Of a stretch of DNA of 5,749 bases, positions 1 to 5,530 are shown one piece after another. The position numbers and the translations under genes are program-made. Source of the DNA: Solirubrobacterales bacterium (GTDB lineage Bacteria > Actinomycetota > Thermoleophilia > Solirubrobacterales > Solirubrobacteraceae); NCBI GenBank assembly GCA_003151895.1, contig PLYX01000090.1, positions 4,067-9,815 of the forward strand. Reading direction: 5' to 3'. The notes beneath the pieces were generated by a model. That model saw only the letters and a program-made list of their open reading frames with translations. It was not told the origin of the DNA and did not search any database. The first letter of the stretch is position 1. The number at the start of each line of letters is the position of its first letter.

Positions 1-473
1 GCGAACCAGCCGAGCAGCGCGGCCACGCCGATCAGGCCGGTGTTGTAGCTCGTGCCGAAGTTGCGGGCGCTCACCGAGGTGAGCGCGCCCGCGATCAGCA
101 GCGCGGGAATCCCGAGAACCATGCGAAAGCCGACCTTCCAGCGATTCTGCGGTTGCGGCGGGGCAATCTCGACGTCCACCGGGTAGCCGGGCTTGCCGAG
201 GAAGTCGGGGAACGGCTCGGCCGCGAGGAACAGGTAGGCCCCCACGTGAATCGCATAGCGGATGTAGGCGGCGAGGAAGTTGTGCAGGCCAGCGGGCGAG
301 GTGCCGGCGATGAGCGTGGCAAACCAGTTCGCGATGACCGCCACGAACGCGGCGATCCCCCACAGGCTCAGCCAGATCAGATGCGGGATGGCGAGCAGCA
401 GGCGGAAGAACACCGTCAGGCGCGAGCGCTCCAGGTCGTCGCTGACGATCAGGTGTACGGGACGGTCATTCAC
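1..473 (-). CDS. DUF4389 domain membrane protein, C-terminus cut by the left window edge
   Basis: The visible 157 residues read like the DUF4389 family of actinobacterial membrane proteins, whose biochemical role is not established. A short polar N-terminus (HLIVSDDLERSRLT) leads into a hydrophobic stretch at about residues 21-48 (FFRLLLAIPHLIWL and onward). A soluble turn ending in AGTSPAGLHNF follows, then a second hydrophobic segment at about 69-85 and a proline-rich loop (FPDFLGKPGYPVD, about 88-110). A third hydrophobic segment spans about 116-131 and a fourth begins near 146. The pattern of R-FFRLLLAIPH, then W-F-tLI-G-sP-gL, then a Y-R-A-Y-L helix matches my memory of the family. The GTG start at 473 is chosen because GGAGAGGGG lies six bases upstream. 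The ATG at 469, in another frame, stops after six codons. The gene lies 14 bases after the carbonic anhydrase stop, so it is probably the last visible member of that operon. The frame stays open to base 3. Confidence 0.75.
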   Translation of the reverse strand, partial: MNDRPVHLIVSDDLERSRLTVFFRLLLAIPHLIWLSLWGIAAFVAVIANWFATLIAGTSPAGLHNFLAAYIRYAIHVGAYLFLAAEPFPDFLGKPGYPVDVEIAPPQPQNRWKVGFRMVLGIPALLIAGALTSVSARNFGTSYNTGLIGVAALLGWF

Positions 474-479
474 GGCGAG

Positions 480-488
480 CCCCTCTCC
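480..488 (-). promoter_or_regulatory. Ribosome binding site for the DUF4389 gene
   Basis: On the minus strand this reads GGAGAGGGG, six bases before the GTG at 473. It directly abuts and partly overlaps the carbonic anhydrase stop codon (TAG at 488-490). It decides the GTG start and suggests translational coupling of the two genes. Confidence 0.65.
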
Positions 489-1018
489 TAGCGATCGGTG
501 GCGAGGACTATACGCCCGCCGACGGCAGGGACCCGCACCTCGCGCAACGCTCCGGTCTCGGGGTCGAAGATGAAGCCCCGGATGTGATCGCGGGCCGGCA
601 GCTCGGGGCTCGAGCGCAGCCGGGCGAGACCGCGGCGCAGGGTGGCCTCGACGTCGTCGAAGGCCCCGAGCCGCCACGTCGGCTGGACGCCGTCGGCGGC
701 GAGCGCCTGCGCGAACTGGTCCTCGGAGGCCCCGTGCAGGCCGCAGCCGTCGTGCATGACCACCACGATCTCCTCGGTGCCGAGCTGGCGCTGGGAGACG
801 CTCAGCGAGCGGATCGCGTCGTCGGTGACGAGGCCCCCGGCGTTGCGGATGACGTGCGCGTCGCCGCGCTCGATGCCGAGCATCGGGAAGAGATCGATCC
901 GGGTGTCCATGCAGGCGAGGACCGCCACCTTGCGGCGGGGCATGGGGCTGAGCCCGGGCGCCGCGAGCCGAGCGGCGCGGGAGGCGGCCACGGCAAGCAT
1001 GTCGTCGGCGTTGGTCAT
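488..1018 (-). CDS. Beta-class carbonic anhydrase, small Rv1284-like type
   Basis: This 176-residue protein should reversibly hydrate CO2 to bicarbonate in the cytoplasm. The zinc ligands of the beta class are all visible: C36 in ACMDTRID, then H89 and C92 in MHDGC. The Asp-Arg dyad that gates the zinc is D38-R40. The block GDAHVIRNAGGLVTDDAIRSL (residues 52-72) is the most conserved stretch of the family. The length and the C-terminal RGFIFDPETGALREV resemble the short mycobacterial enzyme Rv1284 (about 160 residues) rather than the longer plant or E. coli enzymes. The ATG at 1018 is chosen because family homology begins just after it; an AGGA lies 11 bases upstream, which is a rather long spacing. 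Sixteen bases separate it from the amidase stop upstream and 14 from the DUF4389 start downstream, so the three are probably co-transcribed. The C-terminal tail (VPAVGGRIVLATDR) is a little longer than I recall for the family. Confidence 0.93.
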   Translation of the reverse strand: MTNADDMLAVAASRAARLAAPGLSPMPRRKVAVLACMDTRIDLFPMLGIERGDAHVIRNAGGLVTDDAIRSLSVSQRQLGTEEIVVVMHDGCGLHGASEDQFAQALAADGVQPTWRLGAFDDVEATLRRGLARLRSSPELPARDHIRGFIFDPETGALREVRVPAVGGRIVLATDR

Positions 1019-1034
1019 CTCGATCGCGATCCTA

Positions 1035-1952
1035 TTAGCAGTGTCCGGACGCGCGCAGGCGGGCGCGGTAGACCTGCATGTCGGCGTGGTTGAAGTCGCT
1101 GTGGGTCTGGGTGCGCAGCGCCGGCACGTTCTCGTGGTGGTAAGGGCTCGAGAGGCTCTCGTTGTGGCCGATGACATCGGCGACCGGGATGTGGAAGCGG
1201 CAACGCAGCCAGCGCACCAGATGCAGGCTCGCGTTCATCTGCCTGGGACGGTCGAGCACTTCCGCGTCGCTGTAGCCTACGTGCTCCACGCCGATCGCGG
1301 TCCAGTTGAGCCCGACGGTGTGACGGCACATGATTCCGAGCGGCACGAGCTGATGGATCGTGCCGTCCGTATCGATGACGAAGTGCGCGCAGGTGTTGGG
1401 CAGCTCGTGCAGCTCGCTGTCGGGAACGTCGGGGGCGAAGGTGTTGAAGGTCGACTGGAAGTCGGGCGTCTCGGTGTAGTGGATCACGATCACATGGGGT
1501 TCGATCAGGCGGTAGGTGTCCAGGCCGTAGTGGCGCAGCGCGTAGTTGACCATCTCCGCCTTGCGCTTTGCGCCGAACGGGATCGGGCTTTGCACGATCG
1601 CGGGACGCGTCGGCAGCGGCGCACCCGAGCCCGGGGCCATGCGCGGCGGCGCGCCCGAGCTGGGAGCCGTAGGCGTTGCGGCTGGGACCGCGGCTCGCTG
1701 GGTCGTGTGTGCGGGCGGCGGAACGCTCGAAGCGCTCGCGATGACGGTTGTCATGTTCGTCCCCACGGACTGCGACCCCGCGTGTCCGACCGTGCCGACA
1801 ACCACAGACTTACCGCATCCGGTGCCGGCCGCGAGGAGACACAGCAGCGGCGCCACGAGCATCACGCGTCCAGGTCTACGTCCCAGGTGCATCTCCCGAG
1901 CGTAGAGGGGTCCGCCGACGGCGAGCGGGAGCGCCGTGAGGGTGACGCTCAT
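1035..1952 (-). CDS. Secreted N-acetylmuramoyl-L-alanine amidase (Amidase_2), probable lipoprotein
   Basis: This 305-residue protein should cleave the bond between N-acetylmuramic acid and L-alanine in peptidoglycan or its fragments, outside the membrane. A hydrophobic signal segment (about residues 30-45, MLVAPLLCLLAAGTGC) ends at C46, a possible lipidation site, though the residue at -3 is Gly rather than the usual Leu. Residues 70-125 form an Ala/Pro/Thr-rich linker. The amidase domain runs from about 150 to 290: VIHYTET with H158, HFVIDTDGTIHQLVP (190-204), AIGVEHVG with E223 in the place of the AmpD-type catalytic Glu, VIGHNE with H263, and THSDF with H284/D286. H158, H263 and H284 or D286 are the likely zinc ligands by analogy with AmpD. 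The ATG at 1952 has GAGGG eight bases upstream. An internal ATG at 1892 (285 residues) would give a more typical signal peptide (MHLGRRPGRV...), but its GGGAG touches the ATG. First gene of the leftward cluster. Confidence 0.87.
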   Translation of the reverse strand: MSVTLTALPLAVGGPLYAREMHLGRRPGRVMLVAPLLCLLAAGTGCGKSVVVGTVGHAGSQSVGTNMTTVIASASSVPPPAHTTQRAAVPAATPTAPSSGAPPRMAPGSGAPLPTRPAIVQSPIPFGAKRKAEMVNYALRHYGLDTYRLIEPHVIVIHYTETPDFQSTFNTFAPDVPDSELHELPNTCAHFVIDTDGTIHQLVPLGIMCRHTVGLNWTAIGVEHVGYSDAEVLDRPRQMNASLHLVRWLRCRFHIPVADVIGHNESLSSPYHHENVPALRTQTHSDFNHADMQVYRARLRASGHC

Positions 1953-1960
1953 CTTTATCG

Positions 1961-1965
1961 CCCTC
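1961..1965 (-). promoter_or_regulatory. Ribosome binding site supporting the longer amidase start
   Basis: The minus strand reads GAGGG, eight bases before the ATG at 1952. Because the alternative start at 1892 has no usable spacing, this site favours the 305-residue form, despite the longer leader before the signal peptide. Confidence 0.45.
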
Positions 1966-2018
1966 ACCGCGTGCACGAGCCGCCGGATGCGAGCCGAGAG
2001 GGCAGCGCGGCGGGGTGT

Positions 2019-2024
2019 TAGGGT
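2019..2024 (+). promoter_or_regulatory. Probable -10 element for a leaderless methyltransferase mRNA
   Basis: TAGGGT fits the actinobacterial -10 pattern TANNNT and is followed by exactly six bases and then the GTG start at 2031. Transcription would therefore begin at or next to the start codon. No purine-rich Shine-Dalgarno at a normal distance is evident, which fits a leaderless mRNA. No good -35 box is seen 17-18 bases upstream. The site sits in the 78-base gap shared with the divergent amidase gene. Confidence 0.45.
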
Positions 2025-2030
2025 CGGCGG

Positions 2031-2783
2031 GTGACTGCTCGGGTTGACTATGAGCGGCACGGGCGCACGTATGCACGGTATCGGCGCCCGGACCCTCGGA
2101 TCGCCGCGCGTATTCATGCCGCGCTCGGCGATGCGCGCACGGTGCTCAATGTCGGTGCGGGCACCGGGTCCTACGAGCCTGGCGATCGCTGGGTGCTTGC
2201 TGTCGAGCCGAGCGCGACCATGCGTGCCCAGCGCCCCGCCGGCGCCGCGCCGGCGATCGCCGCTCGCGCAGAGGCGCTTCCCTTCGACGATGGCGCATTC
2301 GATGCGGCTATGGCCTGCGTGACGATCCACCACTGGGAGCCTCCTCAGGCCGGCCTGGCCGAGCTTCGTCGCGTGTCACGCGGACCGGTCGTGATCTTTA
2401 CGTTTGAGCTGGACCATCTCCCCGCCTGGCAGCGGGAGTTCCTACACGAGGGGCTTGTGAAGGAGCGGCCACGGTTCCCCACTACAGACGACATCGTGGC
2501 TGCCCTGGGCGGGCGGGCGCGCGTAGAGCGAATCCCTACACCCGGCGACTGCGTCGACGGATTCTTCGAGGCGTTCTGGCGGCGCCCCGAGGAACTGCTG
2601 GACCCGGCCGTCCGCGGCGCCCAATCGATGTGGACGCTGCTCGAGCCGGGCGTGGAGCAACGCATCATCGACCGGCTCGCCGCCGCGCTGGACTCCGGCG
2701 CGTGGGACGCCGACCACGGCCACCTGCGCGAACAGGACAACTTCCAAGGCGCCCTACGCCTCGTGATCTCAGAAGCGCCCTGA
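2031..2783 (+). CDS. Class I SAM-dependent methyltransferase (UbiE/Methyltransf_11-like)
   Basis: This 250-residue cytoplasmic enzyme should transfer a methyl group from S-adenosylmethionine to an unknown substrate. Motif I, the glycine-rich SAM loop, is VLNVGAGTGSYEP at residues 38-50. The acidic residue after strand 2 is E59 in AVEPS. ALPFDDGAFDAAMACVTIHHW (82-102) covers the usual motif II/III region, where the LPF-D-aFD pattern is typical of UbiE-like enzymes. The N-terminus (YERHGRTYARYRRPDPRIAARI, 7-28) is the helical cap that often starts this group. The C-terminal half is family-specific and gives no hint of substrate. The GTG at 2031 is chosen because homology begins at once after it and a TANNNT box lies six bases upstream. 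It is divergent from the amidase and stands 112 bases before the NERD gene. Those bases show no strong promoter or terminator, so the pair may or may not share a transcript. Confidence 0.9.
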   Translation: MTARVDYERHGRTYARYRRPDPRIAARIHAALGDARTVLNVGAGTGSYEPGDRWVLAVEPSATMRAQRPAGAAPAIAARAEALPFDDGAFDAAMACVTIHHWEPPQAGLAELRRVSRGPVVIFTFELDHLPAWQREFLHEGLVKERPRFPTTDDIVAALGGRARVERIPTPGDCVDGFFEAFWRRPEELLDPAVRGAQSMWTLLEPGVEQRIIDRLAAALDSGAWDADHGHLREQDNFQGALRLVISEAP

Positions 2784-2895
2784 AGCGGCGAATCAAGCTT
2801 GGCACCACCAGCCGGCGTCGCGTGGCGTCGCTATCGCATCGCGCGAGGGTAGGGACTTTGCTCAAGCCGGGACGGTCGCGTGACGACCTGGTCCT

Positions 2896-3489
2896 ATGGC
2901 GTCTCGGATGCTGAACCTGCGTTGGCCCGGTATATGCGTCGTGTGCGGTTCTGGGTTGCCGACGGGGACACGGACCTGGTGGGACGCCGCGACGCGTACA
3001 GTGACGTGCGCGGCCTGCCGGGAAACGACGGCTGAGCCTTCCGCCACGCAGACGATCATCCTGAACGACCGCCGCATGCCCGGCGGACGCGGCAACGTCG
3101 ACCACCTCGCGATCGCTGCGACCGGCGTGTTCGTCATCGACGCCAAGAACATCAAGGGAAAGGTGCGCGTCGCCAAACCGCTGTTCGGGGCCGCAAGGCT
3201 ACGGATCGCTGGACGCGACCGCACCAAGCTCATCGACGGCCTCGACCGCCAGGTATCCGCCGTGCGCGACGCACTTGAGGTCAACGGGCACGCCTGCGTG
3301 CCAGTGCAGGGCGTGCTGTGCTTCACCGCTGCCGCCGAGCTTCCGCTGCTCGGCACGCTGAAGATGCGCGGGCACCTCCTGCTGCACAGCAAAGCGCTTG
3401 TCAAGAGACCGAACACCAGCGGGCCGCTGCAGCCGCCCGCGATCGACGCGCTCGCCCGCAGCCTTGCGGCTGCCCTTCCATCCGCCTGA
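2896..3489 (+). CDS. Zinc-ribbon plus NERD (nuclease-related) domain protein with an apparent internal deletion
   Basis: The 197-residue product begins with a zinc ribbon made of C14-x2-C17 and C38-x2-C41, with WWD between them. Only about 12 residues later comes the NERD core: LNDRRMPGGRGNVDHLAIAATGVFVIDAKNIKGKV (56-90). D69, D82 and K84 match the D...(D/E)xK nuclease-like signature. The C-terminal part (GRDRTKLIDGLDRQV, VQGVLCFTAAAELPLLG) is typical of the actinobacterial family. NERD is related to restriction-endonuclease-like folds, but biochemical activity is rarely shown. As I recall them, relatives of this architecture carry roughly 80-100 more residues between ribbon and core. These include a charged helix and the GA-GE helix that opens NERD. 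Here they are absent and the DNA has no room for them in any frame. Neither the ATG at 2896 nor the one at 2908 (MLNLRWPG, nearer family N-termini) has a clear ribosome binding site. It may be a decaying or minimal paralogue. Confidence 0.85.
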   Translation: MASRMLNLRWPGICVVCGSGLPTGTRTWWDAATRTVTCAACRETTAEPSATQTIILNDRRMPGGRGNVDHLAIAATGVFVIDAKNIKGKVRVAKPLFGAARLRIAGRDRTKLIDGLDRQVSAVRDALEVNGHACVPVQGVLCFTAAAELPLLGTLKMRGHLLLHSKALVKRPNTSGPLQPPAIDALARSLAAALPSA

Positions 3490-3622
3490 TCTCCGTCGGC
3501 AATCTGCCCGCGGGCCCTCGCGGACGCGCTCCCCCGATTCGTAGGCCGGTCTGGGAAACCCGGTCCTATGTCGACGGTGAGCGCAGCCATCGAACCGTAC
3601 TCAAATGCAGGTTTGTTGTCGA
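3490..3622. other. Intergenic segment between the NERD gene and the tRNA fragment
   Basis: No gene is evident here. The stretch holds a small GGG-AAA-CCC hairpin around 3553-3561 that lacks a following T-run and is not a convincing terminator. It also holds one GTACTCAAA at 3597-3605 that repeats the motif found in the integrase upstream array at 3751-3759. Confidence 0.5.
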
Positions 3623-3669
3623 TGGAGCCAGCCGGGATCGAACCGACGACCTCCTGCTTGCAAAGCAGG
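3623..3669 (-). other. attachment site: 3' fragment of tRNA-Ala (TGC)
   Basis: Read on the minus strand this is a perfect tRNA-Ala 3' half. It has the anticodon stem CCTGC/GCAGG enclosing the loop TTTGCAA (anticodon TGC), a variable loop, a T-arm with GGTTCGATCC, the acceptor strand TGGCTCC and discriminator A. CCA is not encoded. No D-arm and no matching 5' acceptor strand (GGAGCCA in this orientation) occur beyond 3669, so this is not a functional tRNA. Homology starting at the anticodon stem is what tyrosine integrases leave when they cross over at the anticodon loop: the 5-bp inverted repeat forms the core sites and the 7-base loop forms the overlap. The orientation places the original chromosome to the left and the element, with its integrase, to the right. 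The restored tRNA gene should lie past the right edge, also on the minus strand. Confidence 0.85.
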
Positions 3670-3749
3670 GGCGGACATGCTGGAGCCAATGGATACGGGG
3701 GTTTAGCATCGGCCAAAGTGGCGTTATTGCTGGCGAAAATGACTAGTGC

Positions 3750-3796
3750 GGTACTCAAAGCGGTACTCGCGGCTACGTGGTACTCATGTGGTACTC
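3750..3796 (+). repeat. Four direct GGTACTC repeats, probable integrase arm-type binding sites
   Basis: GGTACTC occurs at 3750-3756, 3762-3768, 3779-3785 and 3790-3796, with start-to-start spacings of 12, 17 and 11 bases, close to one helical turn or one and a half. The first two share GCGGTACTC and the last two share GTGGTACTC. Their place between the att core and the integrase start is where phage-type integrases have arm sites, bound by the small N-terminal domain. The last repeat overlaps the candidate integrase -10 box, so binding could also repress the gene. The role is inferred; the repeats are seen directly. Confidence 0.7.
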
Positions 3797-3797
3797 T
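3792..3797 (+). promoter_or_regulatory. Candidate -10 element for the integrase gene
   Basis: TACTCT fits TANNNT and lies nine bases before the integrase ATG. Transcription would start within a few bases of the start codon, so the mRNA would be nearly leaderless. This agrees with the lack of any Shine-Dalgarno there. It overlaps the fourth GGTACTC repeat. No -35 box is recognisable. Confidence 0.35.
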
Positions 3798-3806
3798 CCG
3801 TGATCG

Positions 3807-5144
3807 ATGGCTATTGACGGCAAGCAAAGCGGCGGTGATCCAACCGGCGCGCTCGTAGTTGTTGGACGCGCGGACAGGCCGGTTTATGAGGCCAAGTGGC
3901 GACGCGCAGGGCGACAGGTGAAGCGCCGCGTAGGGCCTGCGTGGCTCGAGCGCCCGGCCGACGACAGTGGGTGGGTTATGCGGCGCGGGCGAGTGCTGGA
4001 GGGCTACTTCGATGAGAAGCGCGCGACGGTGCGCATGGCCGAGCTGATCGCCGAGCACGACCGGGAGGAGCGCGCGATCGAAGCGGGCGAGCGGGAGCGC
4101 CGCGAGCGTGGCGTGACATTCCGCGAGCTGGCGGCGGAGTGGCTCGAGTACCTGCAGCATGAGCGCGGCGCCAAGCCGTCCACGCTCAACGACTACCGCT
4201 ACATGCTCGCCGAGCCTGGTACGCCACACCGGCGAGGGAAGGGCAAGAGTCCCGGCACGATCATGGCCGCGTTCGGGGATACGCCCGCGGCGAAGATCAC
4301 CACGAGGGACGTCTCGGGCTTCCTGCGCAAACTGGACAGCAAGGGTGTCTCGCCCCGTTCGGTCAACAAGCACCGCCAGGTGCTCTCGGCGATCTTTGGC
4401 TTTGCCTCCCGCGTGGACACACACAATCTGCCATCCAATCCCGTGGCGGCGACAACCAAGCGCCGCGAACCGCCGGCAGCCGTGCTCGACTTCTACGAGC
4501 CGGAGGAGGTGGAGATGATCGCCTCCGCGGCCGCCGCAGGATCACATCGCGGAGCACAGCCGGCCAACCTGAGCGCCGACGAGATCACCTGGCGCGCACG
4601 CGAGGACGCGCAGGACGGTGAGCTGTTCCGCCTGGCTGCCTACACTGGCCTGCGCCTCGGCGAGCTGATCGCGCTGCGCTGGGAGGACGTTGACTTCGAC
4701 ACGCGGCGGATGGTTGTCCACCGTGCCGTGTCCGCCGGCGTGGAGGGGCCGACAAAGAGCTGGCAGGCGCGCTTCCTGCCGCTCGCCGATCCCGCCGCCG
4801 AGGCCCTCGAACGTCTGCAGGCGCGCGGCGACTACACATCGCGCGAGGACTACGTGTTCTGCTCACGCCTCGGCCGGCGCCTCGACCCCTCCGCCGTCCG
4901 CCGCCGCTTCAAGGCGGCACGCGACGCCGCCGGGCTGCGCGCGCTCCGCTTCCACGCTCTCCGCCACGCCGCCGGCAGCCTCATCGCCCGGCACGCAGAC
5001 GCGCGCTTCGTGCAAGAGTTCCTCGGGCACTCGCGGATCACGACCACGGAGCGCTACATGCATGCCAAGGCTCGGCCGGAGGATCTGGAGCGGGTTAACC
5101 TGGCGTTCGCGGTCGCAGCGGCGCACGATTCAATGCCAAGCTGA
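3807..5144 (+). CDS. Tyrosine-family site-specific integrase
   Basis: This 445-residue recombinase should integrate and excise the element at tRNA-Ala. An N-terminal region (about 17-75, VYEAKWRRAGRQVKRRVGPAW) resembles the arm-binding domain of actinophage integrases. A charged helix (about 78-102) joins it to the core-binding SAM-like domain (104-205: TFRELAAEWLEYLQ, STLNDYRYML, VNKHRQVLSAIFGFA). The catalytic domain starts near 226. All active-site residues are present: R283 (TGLRLGEL), K317 (TKSWQARFLPL), H383 and R386 (FHALRH), H408 (FLGHSRI) and the nucleophile Y417 (TERYMH). A stop codon in frame at 3801 forces the ATG at 3807 or a later start. The gene begins 137 bases from the tRNA fragment and reads away from it, as is common for tRNA-targeting elements. 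It looks intact and probably active. No excisionase gene is visible on either side in the window, so one must be further right or absent. Confidence 0.96.
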   Translation: MAIDGKQSGGDPTGALVVVGRADRPVYEAKWRRAGRQVKRRVGPAWLERPADDSGWVMRRGRVLEGYFDEKRATVRMAELIAEHDREERAIEAGERERRERGVTFRELAAEWLEYLQHERGAKPSTLNDYRYMLAEPGTPHRRGKGKSPGTIMAAFGDTPAAKITTRDVSGFLRKLDSKGVSPRSVNKHRQVLSAIFGFASRVDTHNLPSNPVAATTKRREPPAAVLDFYEPEEVEMIASAAAAGSHRGAQPANLSADEITWRAREDAQDGELFRLAAYTGLRLGELIALRWEDVDFDTRRMVVHRAVSAGVEGPTKSWQARFLPLADPAAEALERLQARGDYTSREDYVFCSRLGRRLDPSAVRRRFKAARDAAGLRALRFHALRHAAGSLIARHADARFVQEFLGHSRITTTERYMHAKARPEDLERVNLAFAVAAAHDSMPS

Positions 5145-5160
5145 CCTTCTACCCGAAGGT
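5144..5160 (+). terminator. Hairpin at the integrase stop codon, possible weak terminator
   Basis: ACCTTC (5144-5149) and GAAGGT (5155-5160) form a perfect 6-bp stem around a TACCC loop, starting within the TGA stop codon. No T-run follows, so it would be at best a weak terminator of the I-shaped kind reported for actinobacteria. Confidence 0.3.
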
Positions 5161-5198
5161 GGTCTCCTGCCGTCCCCGCGAGAGTGCTGCTTGTCGTC

Positions 5199-5381
5199 GT
5201 GGCTGTTGCACAAAGCCGTCTACGAAAACCTGGGCGGCGCTCGCTGTGACGGCCGTGGAGGGCGCTGGGAGCGCCCACGCCGAGCGGAGCGCGCCATGGC
5301 CGGGCGGATGACCTTCGGGTTTTTCGACCCTACCCTTAGATCGGCTCCAGTGCGGCCTTCGGGGGTTTGTGCAACAGCCAC
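5199..5381. mobile_element. 183-bp MITE-like element with 16-bp perfect terminal inverted repeats
   Basis: GTGGCTGTTGCACAAA at 5199-5214 is matched exactly, as its reverse complement, at 5366-5381. CGTC stands directly outside both ends (5195-5198 and 5382-5385), as a 4-bp target duplication would. The interior is too short for a transposase and has no convincing reading frame. It holds a 7-bp GC hairpin at 5260-5276 and a smaller hairpin at 5317-5330. Length, ends and duplication fit a non-autonomous miniature transposable element mobilised by a transposase elsewhere. I cannot name its IS family. It sits 54 bases after the integrase stop, inside the presumed integrated element. Confidence 0.65.
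5260..5276 (+). other. GC-rich hairpin inside the MITE-like element
   Basis: GGGCGCT (5260-5266) and AGCGCCC (5270-5276) pair perfectly around a GGG loop. A corresponding shorter hairpin occurs at the aligned place in the second copy (5497-5509). No T-run follows. It may matter to the fold of the repeat as single-stranded DNA or RNA. Confidence 0.45.
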
Positions 5382-5433
5382 CGTCCGAGGCATGCGTCCG
5401 CAGAGGGTAGATCGCGACGCTCGCTTGCTCACC

Positions 5434-5530
5434 GTGGCCTGTTGCACAAAGCTGTCTACGGAAACCTCGGCCGCGCTCGCTGTGACGGTCGCTGAGGGGC
5501 TGGCAGCCCGAGGCCGGGCAGGGCGCGCCG
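5434..5530 (+). repeat. Second, diverged and right-truncated copy of the MITE-like repeat
   Basis: GTGGCCTGTTGCACAAAG begins here and aligns with the left end of the first copy through GTCTACG-AAACC and GCGCTCGCTGTGACGG. There are about five substitutions and one inserted C over roughly 60 bases. Similarity then weakens but continues to a shared GGCGCGCC near 5524-5531. No right terminal repeat (TTTGTGCAACAG) is found further on, so the right end is lost. The GC hairpin is retained in shorter form, GGGCT-GGC-AGCCC at 5497-5509. The end coordinate is approximate. Confidence 0.6.

Noticed and set aside
642..2021. Plus-strand open frame of 459 codons opposite the carbonic anhydrase and amidase
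   Set aside because: The product is Arg/Ala-rich with no family resemblance. The minus strand encodes two enzymes with full active-site motifs. High-GC antisense shadow.
2814..2831. GGCGTCGC repeated twice between the methyltransferase and NERD genes
   Set aside because: A short GC-rich duplication with no second instance or symmetric structure. Expected by chance at this base composition.
2890..3570. 9-base direct repeat GGTCCTATG at 2890-2898 and 3562-3570 flanking the NERD gene
   Set aside because: Too short and without any associated ends or structure to claim as a mobile-element boundary. Probably chance.
3623..3700. Complete tRNA-Ala gene
   Set aside because: The D-arm and 5' acceptor strand are missing. 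The sequence right of 3669 cannot pair with TGGCTCC in the correct orientation.
2862..4424. Minus-strand open frame of 520 codons across the NERD gene, tRNA fragment and integrase start
   Set aside because: It reads straight through a tRNA fragment (LLCKQEVVGSIPAGS is the tell-tale translation of a tRNA 3' end) and opposes two well supported genes.
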